From: CAVPWP01 sp963709395
GTDB taxonomy: Bacteria; Pseudomonadota; Alphaproteobacteria; Rhodobacterales; Rhodobacteraceae
Length of the DNA: 64,000 nucleotides
Assembly (NCBI GenBank): GCA_963709395.1
Contig: CAVPWP010000001.1
Coordinates: 124,001 to 188,000 of the forward strand
Direction of reading: 5' to 3'
Shown: piece by piece, positions 30,860 through 40,023 of the stretch
How the letters are laid out: the number at the start of each line of letters is the position of its first letter
Numbering within the stretch: position 1 is the stretch's first letter
Made by a program: the position numbers and the translations under genes
The notes under the pieces: model-generated
Told to the model about the DNA's origin: nothing
Database searches by the model: none
Seen by the model: the letters and a program-made list of their open reading frames with translations, nothing else

Positions 30860-31988
30860 TCAATCCTCTGTCCGCGCCTCCGCGCGACTCTTGCCGGAGA
30901 CGTCCATCGCCAGCGTCGCCGACATGAATCCGTCGAGATCACCATCGAGCACGCCTTGAGTGTCCGATGTCTCGTAGCCGGTGCGCAGGTCCTTCACCAT
31001 CTGATAGGGCTGCAGCACATAGGACCGGATCTGGTTGCCCCAGCCCGCCTCGCCCTTGGCCTCATGCGCCTCGGTGATGGCGGCGTTCCGGCGGTCGAGC
31101 TCCATCTGGTAGAGCCGCGACTTGAGCGCCTTCATCGCGATATCGCGGTTCTGGTGCTGCGACTTCTCGGAACTGGTCACCACGATGCCGGTCGGAATAT
31201 GCGTGATCCGCACGGCCGAGTCGGTGGTGTTGACGTGCTGCCCGCCCGCGCCGGAAGAGCGGTAGGTGTCCAGCCGGATGTCGGACGGGTTCACCTCGAT
31301 CTCGATGTCGTCGTCGACGACCGGATAGACCCAGACGGACGAAAACGAGGTATGCCGCCGCGCCGCACTGTCGTAGGGCGAGATGCGGACAAGGCGGTGA
31401 ACGCCCGATTCCGACTTGAGCCAGCCATAGGCGTTCGGCCCGCTGATCTTGTAGGCGGCCGACTTGATGCCCGCCTCTTCGCCCGGGCTTTCGGACTGAA
31501 GCTCGACCTTGTAGCCATGTTTCTCGGCCCAGCGGACATACATCCGCGCCAGCATCGCGGCCCAGTCGCAGCTTTCCGTGCCGCCCGCACCGGCATTGAT
31601 CTCGAGAAAGGTATCGTTGCCGTCGGCCTCGCCGTTCAGCAGCGCCTCGATCTCGGCCTGGGCCGCGCGGTCCCGAAGCGCCTTCAGCGCGGCCTCGGCC
31701 TCGCGCACGATGTCGTCGTCGCCCTCGGCCTCGCCCATCTCGATCAGTTCGACGTTGTCGCTGAGCTCGGTCGTCATGGCCGTCACACGGGCGATGGCAT
31801 CGGCCAGCGTCTGCCGGTCGCGCATCAGCTTCTGCGCCCGCGCCGGATCGTCCCAGAGCGTCGGGATCCTCGATCATCGCGTTGAATTCTTCCAGACGGT
31901 GTCCGGCTGTTTCCCAGTCAAGACGCTGGCGCAACAGATGCAGCGATTTCTCGATCGCGGCGACGGTATTTTCGGCCTCGGCCCGCAT
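30860..31988 (-). pseudogene. prfB: Peptide chain release factor 2, frame broken by one extra base
   Basis: RF2 releases the peptide at UGA and UAA. From ATG 31988 the first 42 codons are normal (to EDP), then one extra G near 31862 moves the frame; the rest, starting LWDDPARAQKLMRD in the new frame, runs to 30860 with the GGQ motif in SGAGGQHVN. The stop-codon tripeptide reads SPY rather than SPF, common in alphaproteobacteria. This is not the known programmed frameshift of prfB: there is no in-frame UGA and no CUU-UGA-C. 1129 bases is one over a multiple of three; the repaired product is 375 residues. RF2 is essential, so an assembly error is the likeliest cause. Confidence 0.92.
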
Positions 31989-32054
31989 GGGCGTCCTTCG
32001 ATTGATCAAGGGTTCAGGCGGCGGTCTTACCAATGCCGCAGAGGGCGGGCAAGC

Positions 32055-34559
32055 TCAGTAAAGCCCGCCCGACGACAGCGTTCCGAAATCCGCCTTCTCC
32101 GGCACCACCACGGTGTTGCCGGACGAAGTGGTCACCGTCCGTTCGCTCATACCAAGCTCTTCCTCGGTATAAAGCGGCAGGTTCGACGCCATCGCGAAGC
32201 CGCCGTCATAGGTCAGGCCGAAGGTGGGCTCAGCGCCGTCCCGGAAGTACTCGGCCACGACATTGGACCCCTGCGCATCAGGCGGAAGCGGCATGCCGGT
32301 GAAGCGGTCGATCTTGATGAACCGCCCGCCCGGGGGCACTTCGAACGGGCCGCCGCCATAGCGCGCGACGGCTTCTTCCATGAACTCCTGAAAGACCGGC
32401 GCGCAGAGCGTGCCGCCATAGGCACTGGGACCCAGCGTGCGTGGCTGGTCGAACCCGATGTAGCATCCCGCCGCGATGTTCGAGGTGAAGCCCACGAACC
32501 ACACATCGCGCGCGTCGTTCGTCGTGCCGGTCTTGCCCGCGGTGGGCACCGGCAGGTTGATCCGGCTGGCCGCCGTGCCACGCTGCACGACGCCTTCCAT
32601 CATCGAGGTGATCTGGTAGGCCGTGATCGCGTTCATCACGCGCGGCCGTTCGGAGAGGATGCGCGGGCTGAACTGCGGATCGAGCGAGGCGATCTGGCAA
32701 TCCTCGCAGGTGCGCTGGTCGTGGCGGTAGATCGTGGTGCCCCAGCGGTCCTGAACGCGGTCGACGAGCGTGGGTTCCACCCGCTCGCCGCCGTTGGCGA
32801 ACATCGCGTAAGCGGACACCATCTGGTACAGGGTCGTCTCTTCGGATCCGAGCGAATTGGCGAGAAACCGCCCCATGTTGTCATAGACCCCGAAGCGTTC
32901 GGCATAGGCCGCCACGGTGTCCATGCCGATCTCCTGGGCCAGGCGGACGGTCATCAGGTTCCGGCTCTGCTCGATCCCGGTGCGAAGCGGGGTCGGTCCG
33001 TAGAACTTGTTGGACGAGTTGCGCGGCCGCCAGATGCCCGCCCCCGTGTCGACCTCGATCGGCGCGTCGATGATGATCGACGCCGGCGTGAACCCGCTGT
33101 CGAGGGCCGCGGCATAGACGAAAGGCTTGAACGACGATCCCGGCTGGCGCGCGGCTTGCGTGGCGCGATTGAAGACGCTGTCCTGGTAGCTGAAGCCGCC
33201 CTGCATGGCGATCACGCGTCCCGTGTTCACGTCCATCGCCATGAAGCCGCCCTGCACCTCGGGGATCTGGTGAAGGCTCCAGCCCTCGTCGCCCTCGTCG
33301 CGGCTGACGTGCACCACGTCGCCAACCGACAGAACGTCGCCGGCGCCGCGCGCACCCCGGATCCAGCGCAGGGAGTCGGCGGGAATCCAGTGACCGTCGG
33401 CATCGTCCGCGACGCCCTCGATCCCGATGCGCGCAGAGGAATCGCCCAGGCCCAGGACAACGGCGGGGGACCATCCGGGCACATCGCGCGGCACGTCGAG
33501 GGCTGCCAGCGCGGGGCGCCATGCGTCCTCATCCTCCAGAAGCGCGGTATCCAGGGTTTCACCGGTTCCGCGCCACTGGCCCTGCCGGCGATCGTAATCC
33601 TCAAGCGCGCGGCGCAGCGCGCGGGCCGCGACCTCCTGCATGTCGGGGTCGGCGGTGGCGCGCACCGTATAGCCGCCCCCCAGGAACTCGCCCTCGCCGA
33701 AGTCGCGGCTGAGTTGGCGGCGGATTTCGTCGGTGAAGTAGTCGCGCGGCGGAAGCTGCTCGCGGAAGCCCTCGAAATCGCCGTTCTGGACGGTGCGAAG
33801 GGGCGCCTCGCGCGCCTCGTTCAGCTGCGCCTCGTCGATGTAGTCGTTCTCGTACATCTCGCGCAGCACGAAATTGCGCCGCGAAATCGCCTCGTCCATG
33901 TCGCGCACCGGGTGCAGGTTGCTTGGGCGCTGCGGCAGGGCGCCGAGATAGGCGGCCTCGGCGGGCGTGAGTTCCGAAAGCGTCTTGTTGAAATAGGTCT
34001 GCGCGGCGGCGGTCACGCCATAGCTGTTCTGCCCGAGAAAGATCTCGTTGAGGTAAAGCTCGAGGATCTGGTCCTTGGTCAGCGTCTGCTCGAGCCGGAC
34101 CGACAGGATCAGCTCCTTCAGCTTGCGCTCGGCCGAGCGGTCGGACGAGAGAAGGAAGTTCTTCACCACCTGCTGCGGAATGGTCGAGGCGCCGCGCACG
34201 CGCTCGCCCCGGGTCTGCACCGCCTCGACCGCCGCGGCGGCGATGCCGCGCAGGTCGTAGCCCTGGTGCTGGTAGAAGTTCTTGTCCTCGGCCGAGATGA
34301 ACGCGCCCTTGACGATCTCGGGCACCTCTTCGATGGGCGTGAACAGGCGGCGCTCGGTGGCGAATTCGTCGATGATCTGGCCTTCGACCGAATAGATCCG
34401 GCTGATCGTTGCGGGACGGTAGGTCGCAAGCTGTTCATGATCGGGCAGGTCGCGGCTGTAGAAATAGATCACCGCACCAAAGGCGATGGCGCCCATGAAC
34501 ACGGCAATGGTGATCCAGCTGAAGATCGCCCCGAAGATCGAGAATACAAACCTGAGCAC
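32055..34559 (-). CDS. mrcA: Penicillin-binding protein 1A (bifunctional transglycosylase/transpeptidase)
   Basis: Builds and cross-links peptidoglycan in the periplasm. N-terminal membrane helix (about 8-34), GT51 domain with catalytic Glu91 in SAEDKNFY and the RGASTIPQQ motif, then the transpeptidase with SSFK (Ser475, Lys478), SRN (Ser532) and KTGTT (Lys676). GTG at 34559 is preferred to GTG at 34574 because AAGGGGG is then correctly placed. About 834 residues, normal for PBP1A, which has an OB-fold insert between the domains. A strong promoter precedes it. Confidence 0.96.
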   Translation of the reverse strand: MLRFVFSIFGAIFSWITIAVFMGAIAFGAVIYFYSRDLPDHEQLATYRPATISRIYSVEGQIIDEFATERRLFTPIEEVPEIVKGAFISAEDKNFYQHQGYDLRGIAAAAVEAVQTRGERVRGASTIPQQVVKNFLLSSDRSAERKLKELILSVRLEQTLTKDQILELYLNEIFLGQNSYGVTAAAQTYFNKTLSELTPAEAAYLGALPQRPSNLHPVRDMDEAISRRNFVLREMYENDYIDEAQLNEAREAPLRTVQNGDFEGFREQLPPRDYFTDEIRRQLSRDFGEGEFLGGGYTVRATADPDMQEVAARALRRALEDYDRRQGQWRGTGETLDTALLEDEDAWRPALAALDVPRDVPGWSPAVVLGLGDSSARIGIEGVADDADGHWIPADSLRWIRGARGAGDVLSVGDVVHVSRDEGDEGWSLHQIPEVQGGFMAMDVNTGRVIAMQGGFSYQDSVFNRATQAARQPGSSFKPFVYAAALDSGFTPASIIIDAPIEVDTGAGIWRPRNSSNKFYGPTPLRTGIEQSRNLMTVRLAQEIGMDTVAAYAERFGVYDNMGRFLANSLGSEETTLYQMVSAYAMFANGGERVEPTLVDRVQDRWGTTIYRHDQRTCEDCQIASLDPQFSPRILSERPRVMNAITAYQITSMMEGVVQRGTAASRINLPVPTAGKTGTTNDARDVWFVGFTSNIAAGCYIGFDQPRTLGPSAYGGTLCAPVFQEFMEEAVARYGGGPFEVPPGGRFIKIDRFTGMPLPPDAQGSNVVAEYFRDGAEPTFGLTYDGGFAMASNLPLYTEEELGMSERTVTTSSGNTVVVPEKADFGTLSSGGLY

Positions 34560-34585
34560 ATGCGCCCCCTTCACCGTTGCGGCAC

Positions 34586-34614
34586 TCTATACGATTCCCC
34601 GTCCGAAGGGTCAA
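34586..34614 (-). promoter_or_regulatory. Promoter of the PBP1A gene
   Basis: Minus strand TTGACC (34614-34609), exactly 17-base spacer, TATAGA (34591-34586). The leader would be about 20 bases, which supports the GTG start at 34559. Confidence 0.75.
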
Positions 34615-34690
34615 AACACTCGTCCCCTCCCATCGGCTGAATCCGGCCGTCCGCTGCGTCACTTTCCCGCGAGCAGGCACCCTGCCCCGG

Positions 34691-35929
34691 CTATTGCCGG
34701 ACAAGCCTGGACTGCGCGGCGTCCTCGGCGGCCCAGTCGACAAGGGCCGCGGCGATTCCCTGCGCTGCCTTCGCCCGCCAGTCGGGGTCGGCCAGATGGC
34801 GGCGGTCGCGGGCGCTCGACAAGAACCCGATCTCGATCAGGAGCGACGGGAAGTCCGGGCTTTTCAGCACCGAGAAGGACGCCGACCGGCGCGGACGGCT
34901 GTTCACCTTCACACCGGCCTCACGGAAGCCGTCGACGATGGTGTCGCCCAGCCGGGCGGCGCGGGGCGCGGTCTCGGTACGCGCAAGGTCCATCAGGACA
35001 AGGGCGATCTCGTCGCTCTGCTCGCTGAGGTCGAGCCCGGCCAGAAGGTCGTTGCGGTTGTGCCGTTCGGCCAGCGCGAGCGAGGCCTCGTCGCTCGCCT
35101 CGTCCGACAGGGTATAGACGGTGGCGCCCGAGGCGCTGCCGTTGCCTTCGGCCAGCGCGTCGGCGTGGAGCGACAGGAACACGTCCGCACCGGCCTGGCG
35201 CGCCAGGGTGATGCGGGTTTCCAGCGGCACGAAGACATCTTCGTCGCGCGTCAGCGCCACGTCGAAGGCGCCGGTGCGAAGGATGGCCTCCTTCAGCTCG
35301 CGTGCGAAGGTCAGCATCAGCGAGGCCTCGTTCATCCCGTCGACCTCGGCGCCCGGGTCGATGCCGCCGTGGCCGGGGTCGAGGACGATCACCTGGCGTT
35401 CGTCCCGGCGCGGCACGGCGGGTGTGCGCGGCTCGACCTGCCGGGCGCTGGCACGGAAAAGCGCGCTTTCGGGTTCGCCCGCCGCCGTGGTGAACGCGGC
35501 CTCGGAAGCGGGGGCAAGCTGCACCACGAGCCGGGCTCGACCATCCGCGGCGCGGGTGTCGAGCGCGGCGTTCTCGATCATCATCGGAACCGCAAGATCA
35601 AGCACCATCCGCGACCATCCGGGCTGGATCACGCCGGTGCGGACCTCGGCCACATGCGCGCTGTCATTGACGATCGCGACGCCGGACCAGTCGACTTCCC
35701 CGAAGTCGACCACCAGCCGGCGCGGCGCGTCGAGCGTGAAGACACGCCACGGAACCGGCTGGCTGAGGGTCAGCGACAGGGCGGCGCGCCCGTCCCGCGC
35801 ATCGACCAGCCGCACCCCGTCGTCGCCCGCCACGCGGGCAAGCGGAGTCAGATCGCCCTGCGCGGCCACGGACCCCGCAAACGACAGAAAGAAAGCGGCC
35901 AGAACGGCCAGGATACGGAGACTGCCCAT
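34691..35929 (-). CDS. amiC: N-acetylmuramoyl-L-alanine amidase (AMIN + Amidase_3)
   Basis: Periplasmic zinc amidase that splits daughter-cell peptidoglycan. Signal peptide at 1-23 (ending VAA), AMIN domain at about 35-140 for septal targeting, and Amidase_3 at 178-400. Zinc ligands His187 (DPGHGG), Glu201 and His255 (SLHADA) and catalytic Glu366 (IEIGFLS) are present, so it is active. It needs an activator such as an EnvC/LytM protein in E. coli. It lies upstream of PBP1A on the same strand; the pair amiC-mrcA is common in alphaproteobacteria. Confidence 0.95.
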   Translation of the reverse strand: MGSLRILAVLAAFFLSFAGSVAAQGDLTPLARVAGDDGVRLVDARDGRAALSLTLSQPVPWRVFTLDAPRRLVVDFGEVDWSGVAIVNDSAHVAEVRTGVIQPGWSRMVLDLAVPMMIENAALDTRAADGRARLVVQLAPASEAAFTTAAGEPESALFRASARQVEPRTPAVPRRDERQVIVLDPGHGGIDPGAEVDGMNEASLMLTFARELKEAILRTGAFDVALTRDEDVFVPLETRITLARQAGADVFLSLHADALAEGNGSASGATVYTLSDEASDEASLALAERHNRNDLLAGLDLSEQSDEIALVLMDLARTETAPRAARLGDTIVDGFREAGVKVNSRPRRSASFSVLKSPDFPSLLIEIGFLSSARDRRHLADPDWRAKAAQGIAAALVDWAAEDAAQSRLVRQ

Positions 35930-35949
35930 GCCTCACCTGTTTTCTTTTG

Positions 35950-35978
35950 ACTATAGCGGGAAGGCTGCGCGGGCGAAA
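35950..35978 (-). promoter_or_regulatory. Candidate promoter of the amidase gene
   Basis: Good -10 TATAGT (35955-35950) with a weak -35 TTCGCC 17 bases upstream. The transcript would start only about 14 bases before the ATG. Confidence 0.45.
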
Positions 35979-35987
35979 CGCTTTTCC

Positions 35988-37130
35988 CTAGCCGCGTTCG
36001 GCCATGAAGCGCCGCAGCCGGTCGAGGCCCTCGACGATGTCCGCCGTCGCCCGGGCATAGGAGAAGCGCAGCGTGCCCCAACCCCGATCCGGGTCGAAGT
36101 CGAGCCCCGGGGTCACCGCCACGCCGGCCCGGTCGAGGATCTCGGCCGCGAAGGCGCGGCTGTCGTCGGTCAGGTGGGCGACATCGGCATAGATGTAGAA
36201 TGCGCCATCGGGCGGGGCGATGCGGTCGAACCCGGCCTTCGGCAGCCCGTCAAGCATCAGGCGGCGGTTCTCGGCATAGACGGCAAGGTTGGCGTCAAGC
36301 TCGTCCCGGCAGTCCATCGCGGCCAGCGCCGCGACCTGGCCCGCGTGGGGCGCGCAGATGAACATGTTCTGCGCCAGCCGTTCGATGGGACGCACCAGCG
36401 CGTCGGGCACGACCATCCAGCCCACGCGCCAGCCTGTCATCGAGTAGTATTTCGAGAACGAGTTGATCACCACGACCTCGTCGGTGATCTCGAGCGCGCT
36501 GACCGCGGGGCGGTCGTATTCGATGCCGTGATAGATCTCGTCCGACACGACGGCCGCGCCCTGCCCCGCCGCGGCGTCGATCAGCGCCGAGAGCGCCGGT
36601 CGGTCGAGCATCGTGCCCGAGGGATTGGCCGGCGAGGCGACGATCAGCCCCGAGATGTCGTCGGGCAGCTGGTCGGGGGTCGGCTGGAAGCGCGCTTCGG
36701 GCCGGGTCGGGATGCTGACCGGCTCGAGGCTGAGCGCGCGCAGGATCTGCCGGTAGGACGGATAGCCCGGATCGCCAAGCGCCACCCGCTCGCCCGCGTC
36801 GAAAAGCGCGGTGAAGGCCAGCAGGAACGCCCCCGACGACCCCGCCGTCACGATCACCCGCCCGGGGTCGAGGTCGATCCCGTGCCGGTCGCCATAGTGC
36901 CGGGCGATGCGGCTGCGCAGGGCCGGCAGGCCAAGCGAGACCGTATAGCCCAGGGCGTCCTGACCCATCGCCTCCTGCAGGGCGGCGCGCGCGCCTTCGG
37001 GCGCAGGCGTGCCGGGCTGGCCGACCTCCATGTGGATGATGTGGCGCCCGGCCTCTTCGGCGGCGCGGGCGGCCTCCATCACGTCCATGACGATGAAGGG
37101 GGCGACATCCGATCGGCGGGAGAGACGCAT
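35988..37130 (-). CDS. PLP-dependent aminotransferase (class I/II)
   Basis: Fold-type I aminotransferase of the aspartate/aromatic group, 380 residues. PLP-binding set: Asn169 (SPANPSG), Asp197 and Tyr200 (SDEIYHG), Schiff-base Lys227 (SFSKYYSM) and Arg235. The C-terminal substrate arginine lies in LRFSYA. The substrate is not predictable; relatives are usually called aspartate aminotransferase or pyridoxal phosphate-dependent aminotransferase. ATG at 37130 begins the normal N-terminus MRLSRRSDVAPF. Divergent from the DsbA gene. Confidence 0.92.
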   Translation of the reverse strand: MRLSRRSDVAPFIVMDVMEAARAAEEAGRHIIHMEVGQPGTPAPEGARAALQEAMGQDALGYTVSLGLPALRSRIARHYGDRHGIDLDPGRVIVTAGSSGAFLLAFTALFDAGERVALGDPGYPSYRQILRALSLEPVSIPTRPEARFQPTPDQLPDDISGLIVASPANPSGTMLDRPALSALIDAAAGQGAAVVSDEIYHGIEYDRPAVSALEITDEVVVINSFSKYYSMTGWRVGWMVVPDALVRPIERLAQNMFICAPHAGQVAALAAMDCRDELDANLAVYAENRRLMLDGLPKAGFDRIAPPDGAFYIYADVAHLTDDSRAFAAEILDRAGVAVTPGLDFDPDRGWGTLRFSYARATADIVEGLDRLRRFMAERG

Positions 37131-37276
37131 GGGCGGACCTTTCGGTTTTGGACCGCCGCACACCTGCCCCGCGTCTTTCGCCAGGTCAACGGCAAAGGCC
37201 CGCTCACATTTCCGCGTGCGGACCTTGCGACTGCGGGGCCATCTGTCATTGTGCGCACCGAACAAAGGAGACCCGC

Positions 37277-38032
37277 ATGATCCGCAGCCTGATCGCCGCC
37301 GGCGCGACCGCATTTGCCATTTCCGCCCTGCCGGCCGGGGCCTTCGACGTATCGGCCATGACCGATGCCGAACGCGACGCCTTCCGCGCCGAGGTGCGCG
37401 CCTATCTTCTCGACAATCCCGAGGTCCTCATGGAGGCGATCGGCGTGCTGGAAGGGCGCGAGGCGGCAGCCCAGGCCAACGCCGATATCGAGATGATCGC
37501 GGCGCGCGCCGACGCGATCTTCGACGACGGCTTCTCCTGGGTCGGCGGAAACCCCGAGGGCGACATCACCATCGTCGAATTCATGGACTACCGCTGCAGC
37601 TTCTGCCGCCGGGCCCATCCCGAGATCGAGGCGCTGATAGAAACCGACGGGAACATCCGCCTGATCATCAAGGAATTCCCGATCCTGGGCGAGGAATCGA
37701 TGCTCGCCTCCCGTTTCGCCATCGCGGTTCATCTGACCGAAGGGGACGATGCCTACAAGCGCGCCCACGATGCGCTGGTCGAACAGCGCGGCGCGATCAC
37801 CCTGCCCGCTCTGGAGCGGCTGGCCGCGGACCTGGGGCTGGACGCGGATGCTGTGATGACGGGTATGCTCGACCCCGAGGTCGACCGGATCATCGGCACC
37901 AACCGTGCACTGGCGCAGGAGCTGGGCATTTCCGGCACGCCGACGTTCATCCTGCCGGGGCAGATGCTGCGCGGCTATCTTCCGCTTGACGGAATGCGCG
38001 CCGTCGTGGCCGAGGAACGTGGCGAAGGCTGA
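37277..38032 (+). CDS. DsbA family thiol:disulfide oxidoreductase
   Basis: Periplasmic thioredoxin-fold protein, 251 residues, with a signal peptide (cleavage near LPAGA, residue 22). An N-terminal helical part (to about residue 85) precedes the thioredoxin fold. Active site DYRCSFC: Cys107 and Cys110. The cis-proline loop is GTPTF. This layout is the DsbA-like (BdbD/Com1) group in alphaproteobacteria. AAGGAG is ideally placed before ATG 37277. The next gene, a related but diverged protein, starts inside its end. Confidence 0.93.
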   Translation: MIRSLIAAGATAFAISALPAGAFDVSAMTDAERDAFRAEVRAYLLDNPEVLMEAIGVLEGREAAAQANADIEMIAARADAIFDDGFSWVGGNPEGDITIVEFMDYRCSFCRRAHPEIEALIETDGNIRLIIKEFPILGEESMLASRFAIAVHLTEGDDAYKRAHDALVEQRGAITLPALERLAADLGLDADAVMTGMLDPEVDRIIGTNRALAQELGISGTPTFILPGQMLRGYLPLDGMRAVVAEERGEG

Positions 38033-38774
38033 CGCGGCGGCGCCCACGCGTGGACTGTCTGCATCGCTGGGCCTGACGCTGGCGCTTGTCGCGGCCGGGG
38101 GCGCCTGGGCCGGCGCCCTCGATCTTTCGCCCGACGAGCGCGCGGCCTTCGGGGCCGAGGTGCGGGCGCTCCTGCTCGAGGAACCGCAGCTCGTGGCGCG
38201 CGGGATCGGCCTGCTTCCCGTCGACCCGTTCGGCGGCTATGCCGACGAGGCCGCACGGGATACAGCCCTTCTGGACGAGATGGCGGCAGCCCTGACGGAC
38301 GATCCCGGCGACTGGAGCGAAGGGCCGCAGGACGGCGTGCCCCTTGTGGCCTTTCTTCCGGCGGCCTGCACCGAGTGCCATGACATTCTGGCCGAGCTGC
38401 GGGCAACCGCCGCCACCCAAGGCGCGCGGCTTGTGGTCAAGGACGCCTCCGACCCAGAGGCCGCCGCGCGGTTCCTGACCGCCGTTCTCTCCGAACTTGG
38501 CCCGGAGGCCTGGGTCGAGGCCCGCGCGATCCTGGCGGACTTCCCCACGCCTGACGACTACGAATCCCTGCACGGGCTGGCCACAAGCCTGGGATGGAAC
38601 GCGGCGACGCTTCAGGACAGGATGCAGGCCGCCGAGACCGACGAGCGGCTTGACCGTGTCTCGGCTCTGATCGCCCGTCTTGGCTTCGATACGGTGCCTT
38701 CCTACGTCGCCGGTGGCATCCTGGTGCGCGGCGACGTGCCGCCCGCCCTCCTCGGGCGCTATCTGAACCGCTAG
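38019..38774 (+). CDS. Second, diverged DsbA-like thioredoxin-fold protein
   Basis: A 251-residue exported protein, same size and layout as its upstream neighbour: signal segment at about 14-32, then a helical part beginning LSPDERAAFGAEVRALLLEEP, closely parallel to the other (MTDAERDAFRAEVRAYLLDNP-like). The redox motif is CTEC (Cys117, Cys120) and the cis-Pro is in FDTVPSYV. The pair looks like a tandem duplication in which this copy diverged. GTG at 38019 gives a 14-base overlap with the previous gene, with GAGGA just upstream. Could act as a partner reductase or isomerase (inference). Confidence 0.78.
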   Translation: MAKADAAAPTRGLSASLGLTLALVAAGGAWAGALDLSPDERAAFGAEVRALLLEEPQLVARGIGLLPVDPFGGYADEAARDTALLDEMAAALTDDPGDWSEGPQDGVPLVAFLPAACTECHDILAELRATAATQGARLVVKDASDPEAAARFLTAVLSELGPEAWVEARAILADFPTPDDYESLHGLATSLGWNAATLQDRMQAAETDERLDRVSALIARLGFDTVPSYVAGGILVRGDVPPALLGRYLNR

Positions 38775-38782
38775 AGGGCCCC

Positions 38783-39928
38783 CTACTCGGCCGCCTGTCC
38801 GGCCCGAAGCTCTTCTTTGGCTTGCGCCGCGTCGATCTCGGCCGCCTTCTTTTCCACCTGTTCGACGATGTGCTCGATCATCTGGTCGTTCGACAGCTTG
38901 TGGCTCTGCTTGCCGGCCAGATAGACCATGCCCGACCCGGCGCCGCCGCCGGTGAAGCCGACATCGGTCATCAGCGCCTCGCCCGGCCCGTTCACCACGC
39001 AGCCGATGATCGACAGGCTCATCGGGGTCTTGATGTGCTCGAGCCGCTGTTCCAGCGCCTCGACCGTCTTGATGACATCGAAGCCCTGCCGCGCGCAGGA
39101 CGGGCAGGAGATGATGTTGACGCCGCGGTGGCGCAGACCGAGGGCCTTGAGGATCTCGTAGCCCACGCGCACCTCTTCCACCGGATCGGCCGAGAGGCTT
39201 ACGCGGATCGTGTCGCCGATGCCCATCCACAGAAGGTTGCCCAGCCCGATGGCCGACTTGACGGTGCCGGCGTTCAGGCTGCCGGCCTCGGTGATGCCGA
39301 GGTGGATCGGCGCGTCGGTGGCGTCGGCCAGCGCCTGATAGGCGGCGGCGGCCAGGAACACGTCGGACGCCTTGCAGCTGATCTTGAACTCGTGAAAGTC
39401 GTTGTCCTGCAGGATCCTGATATGGTCGAGGCCGCTTTCCACCATCGCCTCGGGGCAAGGTTCGCCGTATTTCTCGAGCAGGTCCTTCTCGAGGCTGCCG
39501 GCATTGACGCCGATGCGGATCGAGCAGCCGTGATCCTTTGCGGCCCGGATCACTTCCTTGACCCGCGCGGCGTCGCCGATGTTGCCGGGGTTGATGCGCA
39601 GGCAGGCAGCACCCGCCTCGGCCGCCTCGATCGCGCGTTTGTAGTGGAAATGGATATCCGCCACGATCGGCACGGGGCTTTCCCGCACGATCTCGCGCAG
39701 GGCGCGGGTCGAGGATTGGTCGGGGGTCGAGACACGGACAATGTCGGCGCCCGCCTCGGCGGCGCGCAGCACCTGGTCGACCGTGGCGCGGACGTCCGAG
39801 GTGTCGGTGTTGGTCATGGTCTGGACCGTGATCGGCGCGTCGCCGCCCACGGGGACGTTGCCCACCATGATCTGCCGCGACTTGCGACGGTAGATGTTGC
39901 GCCAGGGGCGGATATGGTTGAGCGACAT
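38783..39928 (-). CDS. ispG: 4-hydroxy-3-methylbut-2-en-1-yl diphosphate synthase (flavodoxin)
   Basis: Fe-S enzyme making HMBPP in the MEP isoprenoid pathway. The 381 residues match bacterial IspG: MVGNVPVGGDAPITVQTMTNTDT-like start, TIM barrel with VADIHFHY and INPGNIG, and the cluster ligands in SCPSC and GCVVNGPGE. GAGGGG precedes the ATG. rodZ lies upstream on the same strand, the same neighbour order as in E. coli. It is convergent with the second DsbA-like gene, eight bases apart. Confidence 0.98.
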   Translation of the reverse strand: MSLNHIRPWRNIYRRKSRQIMVGNVPVGGDAPITVQTMTNTDTSDVRATVDQVLRAAEAGADIVRVSTPDQSSTRALREIVRESPVPIVADIHFHYKRAIEAAEAGAACLRINPGNIGDAARVKEVIRAAKDHGCSIRIGVNAGSLEKDLLEKYGEPCPEAMVESGLDHIRILQDNDFHEFKISCKASDVFLAAAAYQALADATDAPIHLGITEAGSLNAGTVKSAIGLGNLLWMGIGDTIRVSLSADPVEEVRVGYEILKALGLRHRGVNIISCPSCARQGFDVIKTVEALEQRLEHIKTPMSLSIIGCVVNGPGEALMTDVGFTGGGAGSGMVYLAGKQSHKLSNDQMIEHIVEQVEKKAAEIDAAQAKEELRAGQAAE

Positions 39929-40023
39929 TGCACCCCTCGCGCTGATGGGACCGTATTGAGAGAGAATAGGCCGGGCGGCGCGGGGTTACAACGGGCGTGA
40001 ACCGGCCAATCGGCAGGGCGCCG

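Noticed and set aside
31855..31870. Programmed +1 frameshift of prfB
   Set aside because: The canonical signal is absent (no in-frame UGA, no CUU-UGA-C, no internal Shine-Dalgarno spacing) and the shift is at codon 42 rather than about 25.
31578..34640. A 1020-codon open frame on the plus strand opposite prfB and PBP1A
   Set aside because: Shadow of two well-identified genes; no family features.
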